From NCBI GenBank assembly GCA_020637895.1, contig JACKJP010000006.1, positions 1-64,000 of the forward strand: a stretch of 64,000 bases of DNA. The letters run 5' to 3'. How positions within the stretch are numbered: the stretch's first letter is position 1; every line of letters starts with the position of its first letter. The notes below the pieces were generated by a model. It saw only the letters and a list, made by a program, of their open reading frames with translations, did no database searches and was not told the origin of the DNA. This DNA is from Rhodobiaceae bacterium. Its GTDB lineage: Bacteria > Pseudomonadota > Alphaproteobacteria > Rhizobiales > Tepidamorphaceae. Positions 48,537 through 57,826 of the stretch are shown one piece after another. The translations under genes were made by a program, and so were the position numbers.

Positions 48537-49669
48537 CGCATGTCCCGCATGGCGGCTGACAGCGGGACCAGCGCGATACCTTCGGCGGCCAATTCCCGCG
48601 ACCACGTTCCAAGTTCCTTGATCGTAACCGGCAGAGCGCTGGCCGCGCCGACGGCGGTGCCGCGATTCCTGGCGATATCCTCGAGCCGCTTGAGCGCCGA
48701 TTCGATCGCCGCCGGATCTGTTTCAGCGTCGATGACGACATCGGCCTTCGCATAGCCAAGTCCCAGCCTGTCGGCGAGCGTTGCCGATACGCTCTGCGGC
48801 GCGCTGCCATCGTCGAAATAGCCGATGCCTCGATTGCGAAGCTCTCGGAACAGCGGTTCCATCGCGCCGTCGACGGTACTGAACTGGGCGCCCTGATAGT
48901 TCGCGATCCCGATATAGCCGGTAAAGCGACCCATGACCCAATAGAGCCGATCGAGATTCTGGCGTTGCGAAAGGCCGGTGAGAAGCGTGTGCGGACCGGG
49001 GTCGTTGTTGGGATAGTCGAACGGCTCCATCGGAACCTGCAGCAGCATTTCGTGGCCTGATTGCCTGGCAAGATCGGTCAGGCGTTCCAGATCGCGCCCA
49101 TAAGGCGCGAAGGCCAGCGTGATTTCTTCCGGAAGGTTTCGGATGGCCGTCTCGGTGCCGACGGTGGACAGGCCCATGCCGCCGATCACCACCGCTATGC
49201 GGGGAGTGCTGCGATCGAGCGGAGGCGCGGGACGCGCATAGGCGCGAAACGGCATCGTGCCGTCCAGTGCGATTTTCGGCAATGCGCCGTAACGCGATTC
49301 TTCCTGCAGGTCGGTCCGGTCGCCGGAGCTCGACCGGCTGTCACCGAGCGAGATGATCTTTGCGCCGCCGGGCAGGTTCTGCTCGGTGGGCGCCTCGCGT
49401 GTCGTCTCTGCCTCTGATGCCGATACCGGCGCGCGCAATGCGGGCGCGGACTGATCGCCACCGGCGGGTGCCGGTGGTTCCGCGTTCAACGATAGCGATG
49501 CCTGTGGTTCGCCGCCGAGCGGGTCATCGACGATCAGCGCCCAGCCGGCGACGAATGCCGCACCGGCAAGGCATAATGCGCTGAAAAGGGCCAGAGGACC
49601 GGGGAGCCTGCGCCGCAACGCCGCCAGCCGACCCTCAGCCTGATCGCCAAGCGTGCGCTGAGTGGCCAT
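48533..49669 (-). CDS. Divergent polysaccharide deacetylase family protein (YibQ-like)
   Basis: 378 residues with one N-terminal membrane helix (GPLALFSALCLAGAAFVAGW), a Ser/Pro/Ala-rich linker of ~80 residues, and a C-terminal domain PRIAVVIGGMGLSTVGTETA, ITLAFAPYGRDLERLTDLAR, HEMLLQVPMEPFDYPNNDPG. This is the divergent polysaccharide deacetylase (YibQ, former DUF610) family, usually near envC and ctpA as here. The usual Asp of the DDxG metal motif appears as GGMG, so hydrolytic activity is uncertain. Periplasmic, envelope-related role inferred. Confidence 0.85.
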   Translation of the reverse strand: MATQRTLGDQAEGRLAALRRRLPGPLALFSALCLAGAAFVAGWALIVDDPLGGEPQASLSLNAEPPAPAGGDQSAPALRAPVSASEAETTREAPTEQNLPGGAKIISLGDSRSSSGDRTDLQEESRYGALPKIALDGTMPFRAYARPAPPLDRSTPRIAVVIGGMGLSTVGTETAIRNLPEEITLAFAPYGRDLERLTDLARQSGHEMLLQVPMEPFDYPNNDPGPHTLLTGLSQRQNLDRLYWVMGRFTGYIGIANYQGAQFSTVDGAMEPLFRELRNRGIGYFDDGSAPQSVSATLADRLGLGYAKADVVIDAETDPAAIESALKRLEDIARNRGTAVGAASALPVTIKELGTWSRELAAEGIALVPLSAAMRDMR

Positions 49670-49701
49670 GATTCCCCGCCGCCATCATTGAAGGCCCGTC
49701 G

Positions 49702-51042
49702 TCAGTTTGCCTTCGGTTCGTCCACCTTCGGCGGGAAAGCCGCGTGGGTTTCCTCGCCGCGCAACAGGCGCAGCGCGTATTGCAGCTGCTTGTCCTTGTC
49801 CTTGTCCTGCGGGACATAGGCCGAGGAGCCGGCTTTCTCATCCTCGGGCTCACCGTTGGTCAGGTGCCCGCGCAGGCTGGATTCGCCCCGCGTTTCGCCC
49901 ATCGAAGCCTTCAGATCGTCCGGCAGTTCCTGCTCGACCATAATGTCGGGCGTGATGCCGATCGCCTGGATGCTGCGGCCGGATGGTGTGAAGTAGCGCG
50001 CCGTGGTCAGGCGCAGGCCGCCATTGCGTCCGCCAAGCGGGATCACCGTCTGAACGGAGCCCTTGCCGAAGGACCGGGTACCGACAATCGTCGCGCGGTG
50101 ATGGTCCTGCAGCGCGCCTGCAACGATTTCCGATGCGCTCGCCGAGCCGCCATTGATCAGCACGACCACCGGCTTGCCCTTGGCAAGATCGCCGGGACGG
50201 GCATCCTCCCGCTCGAACTGGTTGGGATCGCGGCCACGGGTGGAGACGATCTCGCCGCGGTCAAGGAATGCATCCGACACGTAGACTGACTGCGGGAACA
50301 GACCGCCGGGATTGTTGCGCAGGTCAATGATGAAGCCCTTGAGCTTGTCTGCGGGGATGTCCTTGGTGAGGGACGCCATCGCATCGGCAAGGCCATCATC
50401 GGTCTGTTCGGAGAAATTGGTGATCCGGATGTAGCCGACGTCGCCTTCGGTGCGCCAGCGAACCGAGCGCACGCGGATCAGCTCACGAACCAGCTCCACT
50501 TCGATCGGCTTTTCGGCACCTTCCCGTTCAAGGCGCAGCTTGATCGGCGTATTGACCGGACCGCGCATCTTTTCGACAGCCTGCTGCAGCGTGAGGCCAC
50601 GGATCGGTTCGCCGTCGATATGGGTAATCAGGTCACCGGCGAGAATGCCCGCGCGTGCCGCTGGCGTATCGTCCATCGGTGCGACTACCTTGACGACTTC
50701 CTGCTCGGAATCGAGCGTCACTTCGATGCCGAGCCCGCCAAATTCGCCGCGGGTCTGAACGCCCATGTCCTCGAATTCCTTCGGGTCCATGTAGCTGGAA
50801 TGGGGATCGAGCGACGAGAGCATGCCGTTGATGGCGCCCTTGATCAGTTCCTCATCATTGGGCTGTTCGACATAATCGGCGCGAATGCGCTCGAAAATAT
50901 CCCCGAACAGATTGAGCTGGCGATAGGTATCGGAAATCGACGCGTTCGCGGCACCGGCAGTGAGACCCGGCTGGGTCACAACGGCCATGCCGACGGCGCC
51001 GATGGCGATGCCAGCGATGAGAACGGAGGTCTTACGAATCAT
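49702..51042 (-). CDS. ctpA: C-terminal processing protease CtpA (S41 family)
   Basis: 446 residues. Signal or anchor MIRKTSVLIAGIAIGAVGMA, a PDZ domain (GGLGIEVTLDSEQEVVKVVA through DGEPIRGLTLQQAVEKMRG), and the S41 catalytic core with serine in INGGSASASEIVAGALQDH and lysine in RSFGKGSVQTVIPLGG. A charged Asp/Lys-rich C-terminal tail follows. It cleaves periplasmic proteins, including murein hydrolase regulators. It overlaps envC at ATGA, which links it to septal peptidoglycan remodelling. Confidence 0.95.
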   Translation of the reverse strand: MIRKTSVLIAGIAIGAVGMAVVTQPGLTAGAANASISDTYRQLNLFGDIFERIRADYVEQPNDEELIKGAINGMLSSLDPHSSYMDPKEFEDMGVQTRGEFGGLGIEVTLDSEQEVVKVVAPMDDTPAARAGILAGDLITHIDGEPIRGLTLQQAVEKMRGPVNTPIKLRLEREGAEKPIEVELVRELIRVRSVRWRTEGDVGYIRITNFSEQTDDGLADAMASLTKDIPADKLKGFIIDLRNNPGGLFPQSVYVSDAFLDRGEIVSTRGRDPNQFEREDARPGDLAKGKPVVVLINGGSASASEIVAGALQDHHRATIVGTRSFGKGSVQTVIPLGGRNGGLRLTTARYFTPSGRSIQAIGITPDIMVEQELPDDLKASMGETRGESSLRGHLTNGEPEDEKAGSSAYVPQDKDKDKQLQYALRLLRGEETHAAFPPKVDEPKAN

Positions 51043-52325
51043 CCTTGAACCCCTTGCCGCGCTGCGGCCCACCATGGTGACGGATCGATCGCCGATCCGT
51101 CTTTGCGAAACTCAACATATAGGACAGGACCGGACTTGTTAGAAGGCGTTTGCCCGGCATTTTCCGCAGTGCCCTGCGATGCGGCCGAAGCCGCCGTTCC
51201 CATTGTACCGACCGGCTCTCCGGCAAGCACGAACTGGCCCAGCGAAACGGAAATACGCTCAAGGCCAGCGAGAACCACATGATAGCCGTCGCCGGCATTC
51301 AGTATCAATAGCTGACCATAGGATCGGAATGGTCCCGAATAGACAATCCACGCATCACAGGGCGACGTGACCGTCTCGCCCCCGCGAGCTGCGAAGGACA
51401 CCCCATGGGCTTCGCCACCGAACCGGTCCGGTGTTCCGTAGGCGGTCTCAACGGGCCCGGAGACGGGGGAGCGCAGCCGCCCGATCGCGCGGTTGAAGGG
51501 AACACGCGCGCCGAGCCTGTGCGGATCTGTCAGCGCCGCGAGCTTCTTGTCGTCGGGCAATATTGGCTGCGCGCCGCTGGACGCCTTCTCAATCGCCGCG
51601 AGAAGATCGCGCAGCGTCTGCGAACGGCGTGCGAGGTTGTTGGTCATCGCCTGGGATTCGGCGAGCTTGCCCAGCGCTTCCTGTTCACTCTGCTGGCGAA
51701 GGCTGACAAGGCTGGCGAGGCGCTGGCGTTCGTTTTCCAGTATCTCCGAGCGCGCCGCGATACGCGAGCGTTCCGCGCCTGCTTCGCGGCGCAGGCGTTC
51801 CAGCTCGGCAAGATCGGCTGCTACCGTTTCGGCGCGGCCGCGCAATTCCGGCAGGACCGCGCCCAGCGCCATAGCCGAACGCACTGCCGAAAGCGCGTCT
51901 TCCGGGCGGACGATCACGGCTGGCGGCGGATTGCGGCCAAGCCGTTCAAGCCCGGCGAGCAGGATGGCAAGTTCGGCCCTGCGCTCGCCGAGAACCTTCT
52001 CCACCTCATTCTGGCGATCGGAAAGGGCAGCGAGGCGGCCTTCCGTATCCACCAGCCGCGTTTCAGCGTCGCGAATGCGTTCGGCAGTTTCGACAAGTTG
52101 ATCGGAAAGGCCCTTACGGTCCCGGCTCAGCGCTTCCGCCTCGGCCTTCAGCGCGGCGGCGCGGGTGCGGCTTTCCTCAAGGTCGCGCTGCACGTCTTCC
52201 AGTTCGGCGCGCGTCTTGTCGGCATCGTCCGGCGCGGCGAGCGCGGGCGCGCTGCCAAGCGCGCCGAACACCGTGAGTATGCAGGCGACCAAGACGCCGA
52301 TTCGGATTTGAGCGGAAACCATCAT
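51039..52325 (-). CDS. envC: EnvC-like murein hydrolase activator with degenerate LytM/M23 domain
   Basis: 428 residues from the ATG at 52325. Signal peptide MMVSAQIRIGVLVACILTVF to APALAA, then ~250 residues of coiled coil (DVQRDLEESRTRAAALKAEA and similar), then a C-terminal LytM domain: RSPVSGPVETAYGTPD, GVSFAARGGETVTSPCDAWI, GQFVLAGEPVGTMG, LYVEFRKDGSAIDPSPWW. The zinc-binding HxxxD and HxH of active M23 peptidases are not present, so it should activate amidases and not cut peptidoglycan itself. An in-frame ATG at 52355 is an alternative start. Confidence 0.87.
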   Translation of the reverse strand: MMVSAQIRIGVLVACILTVFGALGSAPALAAPDDADKTRAELEDVQRDLEESRTRAAALKAEAEALSRDRKGLSDQLVETAERIRDAETRLVDTEGRLAALSDRQNEVEKVLGERRAELAILLAGLERLGRNPPPAVIVRPEDALSAVRSAMALGAVLPELRGRAETVAADLAELERLRREAGAERSRIAARSEILENERQRLASLVSLRQQSEQEALGKLAESQAMTNNLARRSQTLRDLLAAIEKASSGAQPILPDDKKLAALTDPHRLGARVPFNRAIGRLRSPVSGPVETAYGTPDRFGGEAHGVSFAARGGETVTSPCDAWIVYSGPFRSYGQLLILNAGDGYHVVLAGLERISVSLGQFVLAGEPVGTMGTAASAASQGTAENAGQTPSNKSGPVLYVEFRKDGSAIDPSPWWAAARQGVQG

Positions 52326-52402
52326 GCGAACTGTATCGGGCCGAGCGTTAAACATTCATCAACCAGAAGAAAGCGGCGCAAAGATGAACGCAACGCCCGA
52401 TT

Positions 52403-52885
52403 TCAGTCACGATGATAGGGGTGTCCGGCAAGGATCGTCGCGGCACGGTATATCTGTTCGCACAGCGCCGCGCGCACGAGCTTGTGCGGCCATGTCATGG
52501 CGCCGAAGGCGATTGTGCGGTTTGCCCGCTTCATGACGGCGTCGCCATGTCCGTCGGGACCGCCGATCACGAATGCGATTTCGGCCGTACCGGCAGCAGC
52601 GGCCGTTTCGATCAAGCCGGCAAATTCCCGGCTGGCGAGCTGTTTTCCGCCTTCGTCGAGCGCGATGATCGTGGCGCCATCGGGAATGCGCCGAAGCAGC
52701 GCTTCGGCTTCCTCATCGCGCCGTTGGGTGCTGTTGTCCCGCCGGCTTTCGCGCATCTCGGCGAGATCCGGTCCGCGCATGCCCAATGTGCGCAGAAGCG
52801 GCGCGGCACGCCTGGCGTAATCCTCGCAAAGCGTGGCTTCAGGGCCGCTGCCGATGCGGCCGACGGATAGAACGGAAATTTTCAT
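52403..52885 (-). CDS. rlmH: 23S rRNA pseudouridine-1915 N3-methyltransferase RlmH
   Basis: 160 residues of the SPOUT family: MKISVLSVGRIGSGPEATLC, IALDEGGKQLASREFAGLIE, the SAM-knot FVIGGPDGHGDAVMKRA, and AMTWPHKLVRAALCEQIYRA, with terminal GHPYHRD. It methylates pseudouridine 1915 of 23S rRNA. Downstream of rsfS on the same strand, as in most alphaproteobacteria. Confidence 0.97.
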   Translation of the reverse strand: MKISVLSVGRIGSGPEATLCEDYARRAAPLLRTLGMRGPDLAEMRESRRDNSTQRRDEEAEALLRRIPDGATIIALDEGGKQLASREFAGLIETAAAAGTAEIAFVIGGPDGHGDAVMKRANRTIAFGAMTWPHKLVRAALCEQIYRAATILAGHPYHRD

Positions 52886-52963
52886 CGCTCAGGCGCGCGC
52901 CGCGATCAGGCGCGTGTACGCTGCCGGGCGTCCCTGCCAGATCGGCCGGCAGGAACGGTTGGG

Positions 52964-53390
52964 TCAGGCCTGGCCGACAGGCGAATCGACCGACCACATC
53001 TTCTCGAGATTGTAGAAACCCCGGACTTCGGGGCGGAAGATGTGGACGATGACGTCGCCGGCATCGATCAGAACCCAGTCACAGGTTTCCAGGCCCTCGA
53101 CCGCCACGCGGCCATGGCCTTCGTCCTTGAGCATGCGCGTCACGCGATCGGCGATCGCACCGACGTGACGGTCAGAGCGCCCGGAAGCGATGACCATGTA
53201 GTCGGCAAGCGATGACTTGCCCTCAAGTTCGATGGAGATGATGTCTTCCGCCTTGGCGTCTTCCAGCGCCTCTGTGACGGCGTTCAGAAGCTCTTCCGAC
53301 GTATCGCCGGATAAAGGCTTCGCATCGGGCGCAGCAATCTGCGCGCCCTTAACAGGCTGTGCTTGTGTCAGGAGTGGTTCCTCGGTTCAT
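52964..53390 (-). CDS. rsfS: Ribosomal silencing factor RsfS, probable frameshift after the start
   Basis: The main frame reads ALEDAKAEDIISIELEGKSS, LADYMVIASGRSDRHVGAIA, DWVLIDAGDVIVHIFRPEVR, GFYNLEKMWSVD, the complete RsfS/Iojap domain. That frame has no ATG, GTG or TTG before a stop near 53389. The ATG at 53390 (MNRGTT) lies one frame away; one extra C in ACTCCTG near 53371 would join them into a 141-residue protein. RsfS binds L14 and blocks subunit joining in stationary phase. It is either a sequencing error or a non-standard start. Confidence 0.8.
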
Positions 53391-53453
53391 CCAGATCCGA
53401 ATATGGTTGCGTGGTCTCAGATTTCCACCAACGATAGTCATAATCCCAGAAAT

Positions 53454-54092
53454 TCATGACGATTTCAACACAGCGCCTGCCGCCGCGCGCCGGGCGGAGC
53501 GAAGTGCCGTAGATGACAGATGTGAAAGCGGCCCGTGCAGGAAGACCCATGCGGGCGGATTGAGATCGGGCAGGACCGATGCATCGCGCGCGGCAATCTG
53601 ATAGCGCCGGAAGCGATGGGCCGCCGTCGCGTTGAGCGGCGCCATGTCGCCGCCGGGACGGTCGATGACGGCAAAGGGGACGGTCGCGGCAATCTCTTCA
53701 TAGCGGTGCCAGCGATGAAACCCGGCCAGATTGTCGGCTCCCATCAGCCAGACGAACCGCGTGTCCGGGCAACGGGAGACCAGATAGTGGAGCGTATCGG
53801 CGGTGCGGCTCAAGCCCACATCGGCCTCGACGGCGGTTACGTCGATTTGCGGATGGTCGCTGACCGTGCGCGCCTCTTCGATGCGGTCGATGAGGGGAGC
53901 AAGATCGTCGTGCGATTTCAAAGGATTGCCCGGCGTTACCAGCCACCAGACGCGGTCCAGCCGAAGCCGTCTCAGCGCGACCAGCGAAATGTGCCGATGC
54001 CCGTCATGGGGTGGATTGAACGAGCCGCCCAGCAGGCCGATGCGCATGCCCTGGCGTGCCGGCGGCAGGGTTGGCCAGCGAAGCTGGGTCAT
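53454..54092 (-). CDS. nadD: Nicotinate-nucleotide adenylyltransferase
   Basis: 212 residues: MTQLRWPTLPPARQGMRIGL, then GGSFNPPHDGHRHISLVALR with the nucleotidyltransferase HxGH-type motif (HDGH), WLVTPGNPLKSHDDLAPLID, FVWLMGADNLAGFHRWHRYE, and a C-terminal SSTALRS (ISSTxIR-like). It makes deamido-NAD in NAD synthesis. The start overlaps the proA stop (TGATG). Confidence 0.93.
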   Translation of the reverse strand: MTQLRWPTLPPARQGMRIGLLGGSFNPPHDGHRHISLVALRRLRLDRVWWLVTPGNPLKSHDDLAPLIDRIEEARTVSDHPQIDVTAVEADVGLSRTADTLHYLVSRCPDTRFVWLMGADNLAGFHRWHRYEEIAATVPFAVIDRPGGDMAPLNATAAHRFRRYQIAARDASVLPDLNPPAWVFLHGPLSHLSSTALRSARRAAAGAVLKSS

Positions 54093-55399
54093 CAGGGACG
54101 CGTCTGGCCGGTGCCGCGAACGCGGTACTTGAAGCTGGTCAACTGCTCCACGCCGACGGGGCCGCGCGCGTGCATGCGCCCGGTAGCGATGCCGATCTCC
54201 GCGCCCATGCCGAATTCGCCGCCATCGGCGAACTGGGTGGAGGCATTGTGCAGCAGGATCGCGCTGTCGCAGCGGGCAAAGAAGTCGTCGGCCGCGGCCT
54301 GATCGTCCGTGATGATCGCTTCGGTATGACCCGAGCCGAAGACCGCGATATGCTCGAGCGCGGCGTCTATCCCGTCGACGATCTTCGCGGCGATGATGCT
54401 GTCGAGGAACTCGTGGCCGAAATCGTCGGCCTTGGCGGACTTGGTCTGCGGTACAAGCCCATGAAGGCCCGCATCCGCGCGCACTTCGCATCCCGCCGCG
54501 ATCAGGGCATCGATGATCGGCCTGGCGTGCGTATCGACGCAGTTGCGGTCGAAGAGCAGACATTCGGCCGCGCCGCAGATGCCTGTTCGCCGCATCTTGG
54601 CATTGACCACTACGTCGTGCGCCATGTCGAGGTCGACCGGGCCCCGGATGTAGACGTGGCAGATGCCCTCAAGATGGGCGAAGACCGGGACGCGGGCTTC
54701 CGTCTGCACGCGGCCGACGAGGCTCTTGCCGCCGCGCGGAATGATGACGTCGATATTGCCATTGAGGCCGGCCAGCATCTCGCCGACGGCTTCACGGTCG
54801 GTCACCGGCACGCGCTGAATGGCGTCGGCGGGAAGCCCGGCGCCAGCCAGACCCTCGATCATTGCGGCGTGGATGGCGCCGGATGAATGCACCGAATCGG
54901 AGCCGCCGCGCAGGATGACCGCGTTGCCGGCCATCAGACAGAGCGCGCCGGCATCGGCGGTGACGTTCGGGCGGCTCTCATAGATGACGCCGATCACGCC
55001 AAGGGGCGTGCGCACGCGTTCGATCTTCAGCCCGTTGGGTCGGTCCCAGGCGGCAATCACACTGCCGACAGGATCGGTCAGGGCGGCGATTTCGCGCACA
55101 CCCCCGGCCATTGCCGAAATCCGGGCGTCATCGAGCTTGAGACGGTCGAGGAATGAACCCGAAATTCCCGCTTTCAACGCATTTTCCATGTCGATCGCGT
55201 TGGCGGTCAGGATAACGCCGCTCGCCGCCTCGATCGCATCGGCCATGGCCAGAAGGGCTGCCTTCTTGCGCTCTCCCGACACGGTGGCCATGACGCGTGC
55301 GGCGGCGCGGGCGCGGCGGCCCATATCGTTCATCAACGAGGCAATATCGGTCGCCTCGGCCTTTTTCAGGCCCGCATTGGCAGCACTCGCCATGGTCAT
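54092..55399 (-). CDS. proA: Gamma-glutamyl phosphate reductase
   Basis: 435 residues of the aldehyde dehydrogenase fold: IEASSGVILTANAIDMENAL, GVIGVIYESRPNVTADAGAL, GNAVILRGGSDSVHSSGAIH, the catalytic cysteine in RRTGICGAAECLLFDR. It reduces gamma-glutamyl phosphate to the semialdehyde in proline synthesis. ATGA overlap with proB ensures balanced translation. Confidence 0.97.
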   Translation of the reverse strand: MTMASAANAGLKKAEATDIASLMNDMGRRARAAARVMATVSGERKKAALLAMADAIEAASGVILTANAIDMENALKAGISGSFLDRLKLDDARISAMAGGVREIAALTDPVGSVIAAWDRPNGLKIERVRTPLGVIGVIYESRPNVTADAGALCLMAGNAVILRGGSDSVHSSGAIHAAMIEGLAGAGLPADAIQRVPVTDREAVGEMLAGLNGNIDVIIPRGGKSLVGRVQTEARVPVFAHLEGICHVYIRGPVDLDMAHDVVVNAKMRRTGICGAAECLLFDRNCVDTHARPIIDALIAAGCEVRADAGLHGLVPQTKSAKADDFGHEFLDSIIAAKIVDGIDAALEHIAVFGSGHTEAIITDDQAAADDFFARCDSAILLHNASTQFADGGEFGMGAEIGIATGRMHARGPVGVEQLTSFKYRVRGTGQTRP

Positions 55400-56556
55400 T
55401 CCCCTTCGAACTTCGTGGCGAGGACGAGATCGTCGCGGTGGATCATCTCCGTCCTGCCGCCATAGCCCAGAATATCTGCAATACCGGTGCTGTTACAGCC
55501 GAGAATCCGTGCCGCGTCGGCGGAGTCGAACGCAACAAGGCCGCGCGCGAGCTCGCGCCCGTCCATCGCCTGCACGATCACCGCGTCGCCGCGCGAGAAG
55601 GCGCCATGCAGTTTCTTCACGCCGACCGGCAGCAGGCTCTTGCCGGCCTTGAGGGCTGCTTCAGCGCCCTCATCGACCTGCAGCATGCCCATGGGCGAAA
55701 GTGTCCCGGCGATCCAGCGCTTGCGGGCGGTTGTCGGGTCCAGCGTGGGCTGAAACCACGTCGCGCGCCCGCCTTCATCGAGCCTGCGCAGCGGGTTGAT
55801 GTCGCGGCCACTGGCAATCGCCATGGCGATGCCGGAGGCAAGTGCTATGCGGCCGGCGGCGATCTTGGTGATCATGCCGCCGCGCGAAAGGCCGGAACCC
55901 GCTTCCCCCGCCATGCCCTCGATCTCCGGCGTGATGGCGCGCACGAGCGGAATATGATGCGCCTCGCGCCCCGAGGCAGGCGGGGCCGTATAGAGCCCGT
56001 CGATATCGGACAGCAGAACGAGGCAATCGGCGCTCGCCATCGCCGCGACGCGGGCGGCAAGGCGGTCGTTGTCGCCATAGCGGATTTCCGTCGTCGCGAT
56101 CGTGTCGTTCTCGTTGATGACCGGCACGGCGCCCATTTTCAGAAGGGTCGACAGCGTGGAGCGCGCATTCAGGTATCGACGGCGCTCTTCGGTATCGGCC
56201 GGTGTGACGAGCACCTGACCGGCCACGATCCCGTGGCGCGACAGCGCCTGCGACCAGGCGCGCGCCAGGGCGATCTGGCCGACGGAGGCGGCGGCCTGGC
56301 TTTCCTCGAGCTTCAGCTTGCCCTTCAGCCCGAGCACCGAACGGCCAAGCGCGATCGCGCCGGAGGAGACGATCAGCACGCCGGTACGGCGCGCGGTCAG
56401 CATCGCGACATCGTCGGCGAGGGCGTTCAGCCAGTCTTCGCGCAGCCCGTCCTTCTGGTCGACAAGCAGGGCGGAACCGATCTTGATGACGACGCGCCTG
56501 AATCCGGCGAGGCCGGTCGCGCAGCCATCCTCGCGCCATCTGGTACGCATGCTCAT
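55396..56556 (-). CDS. proB: Glutamate 5-kinase with PUA domain
   Basis: 386 residues: RRVVIKIGSALLVDQKDGLR, VLIVSSGAIALGRSVLG, VPVINENDTIATTEIRYGDN, CLVLLSDIDGLYTAPP, GGMITKIAAGRIALASGIAM, and a C-terminal PUA domain (GKSLLPVGVKKLHGAFSRGD, DGRELARGLVAF). It phosphorylates glutamate as the first, feedback-inhibited step of proline synthesis. ATGA overlap with obgE. Confidence 0.97.
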   Translation of the reverse strand: MSMRTRWREDGCATGLAGFRRVVIKIGSALLVDQKDGLREDWLNALADDVAMLTARRTGVLIVSSGAIALGRSVLGLKGKLKLEESQAAASVGQIALARAWSQALSRHGIVAGQVLVTPADTEERRRYLNARSTLSTLLKMGAVPVINENDTIATTEIRYGDNDRLAARVAAMASADCLVLLSDIDGLYTAPPASGREAHHIPLVRAITPEIEGMAGEAGSGLSRGGMITKIAAGRIALASGIAMAIASGRDINPLRRLDEGGRATWFQPTLDPTTARKRWIAGTLSPMGMLQVDEGAEAALKAGKSLLPVGVKKLHGAFSRGDAVIVQAMDGRELARGLVAFDSADAARILGCNSTGIADILGYGGRTEMIHRDDLVLATKFEGE

Positions 56557-57593
56557 GGCCGCCAGGCCTCCTGCGGCCTTGGGTCGCTCGCCGCTTCGTC
56601 CTCGCGGTGCTGGAGGATCGCCGTGTTCAGCGCACGCAACGCCTCCTCAACACCTTCTCCGCTTGCGGATGAAAGCTTCAGCACCTCCCGTTTCGTCGCC
56701 TTTTCCAGCGCCTTCCTGCGTTCGGCGAACGCGTCGGCGTCAATCGCATCAGCCTTCGAAAGGGCGATGATTTCGGTCTTGCCTTCAAGGTCGGCGCCAT
56801 AGGCTTCAAGTTCGCCGCGCACGATCATGTAATCGGCGACCGGGTCTTCTGACGTGGCATCGACAAGATGCAGCAGCACGCGGGTGCGCTCGATATGGCC
56901 AAGGAAACGGTCGCCGATGCCCGCGCCCTCATGCGCGCCCTCGATCAGGCCGGGGATATCGGCGAGCACGAACTCGCGCGTATCGCTGCGCACGACGCCG
57001 AGATTGGGGTGAAGTGTGGTGAAGGGATAGTCGGCGATCTTCGGCTTCGCCGCCGTCACGCGTGCAAGGAAGGTCGACTTGCCGGCATTGGGCAGGCCGA
57101 CGAGCCCGGCATCGGCAATAAGCTTCAGCCGCAGCCATATCGTCCGCTCCTCGCCTTCCTCGCCCGGATTGGCATGGCGGGGCGCACGGTTGGTGGACGT
57201 CTTGAAGCGCGCGTTGCCGAAACCGCCATTGCCGCCGCGGGCAAGCAGCGCGCGCTGGCCGGGCTCGGTGAGGTCGGCGAGCAGCGTCTCGTTGTCTTCA
57301 AGGAAGATCTGGGTACCGACAGGCACCTTGAGGATAGCGTCGGCGCCATTGGCTCCGGTGCGGTTTGCGCCCATGCCGTGGACGCCCTTCTTGCCCTTGA
57401 AATGCTGCTGGTAGCGATAGTCGATCAGCGTGTTCAGACCCTCGACGCATTCGGCCCAGACATCGCCGCCCTTGCCGCCGTCGCCGCCATTGGGGCCGCC
57501 GAACTCGATGAACTTCTCGCGCCGGAACGAGACGCAGCCGGGGCCGCCGTCGCCGGCCTTGATATAGACGCGGGCCTGATCGAGGAACTTCAT
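56553..57593 (-). CDS. obgE: GTPase Obg (CgtA)
   Basis: 346 residues. N-terminal glycine-rich OBG fold (MKFLDQARVYIKAGDGGPGC, NGGDGGKGGDVW), then the G domain: G1 GLPNAGKSTFLARVTAAKPK, G3 LADIPGLIEGAHEGAGIGDR, LLHLVDATSEDPVADY, and G4 IALSKADAIDA (Ser in place of Asn). An essential ribosome-assembly GTPase, here between rpmA and proB as in most alphaproteobacteria. Confidence 0.97.
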   Translation of the reverse strand: MKFLDQARVYIKAGDGGPGCVSFRREKFIEFGGPNGGDGGKGGDVWAECVEGLNTLIDYRYQQHFKGKKGVHGMGANRTGANGADAILKVPVGTQIFLEDNETLLADLTEPGQRALLARGGNGGFGNARFKTSTNRAPRHANPGEEGEERTIWLRLKLIADAGLVGLPNAGKSTFLARVTAAKPKIADYPFTTLHPNLGVVRSDTREFVLADIPGLIEGAHEGAGIGDRFLGHIERTRVLLHLVDATSEDPVADYMIVRGELEAYGADLEGKTEIIALSKADAIDADAFAERRKALEKATKREVLKLSSASGEGVEEALRALNTAILQHREDEAASDPRPQEAWRP

Positions 57594-57826
57594 GACGCGC
57601 CTCTCGCGGGCATGGCAAAACAGGCCGCCCGGGCGCGCCCGTCCGCCGTCTCTTCCATTTCCCTATTCGCGCCTGTCATCATCTCGTCCCTGCGCCTCCG
57701 GATGGCGCGTCAATCGTTCCCGACATGCAAACGGGGAGACGGTTTCCCGTCTCCCCGGCTCAAATTTCAGACCTTACGGTTCGCCGGGGCCCTGAACCGC
57801 CGGCGATCCTTTAGGGGCGCCGGGCC
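57594..57826. other. Gap between rpmA and obgE; holds a terminator-like hairpin
   Basis: No convincing gene. GGGGAGACGG, loop TTTC, CCGTCTCCCC (57733-57756) is a perfect 10-bp stem 70 bases downstream of the rpmA stop on the minus strand. It lacks a strong T-run (GTTTG follows on the minus strand), so it probably attenuates and does not fully end the rplU-rpmA transcript before obgE. Confidence 0.6.
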
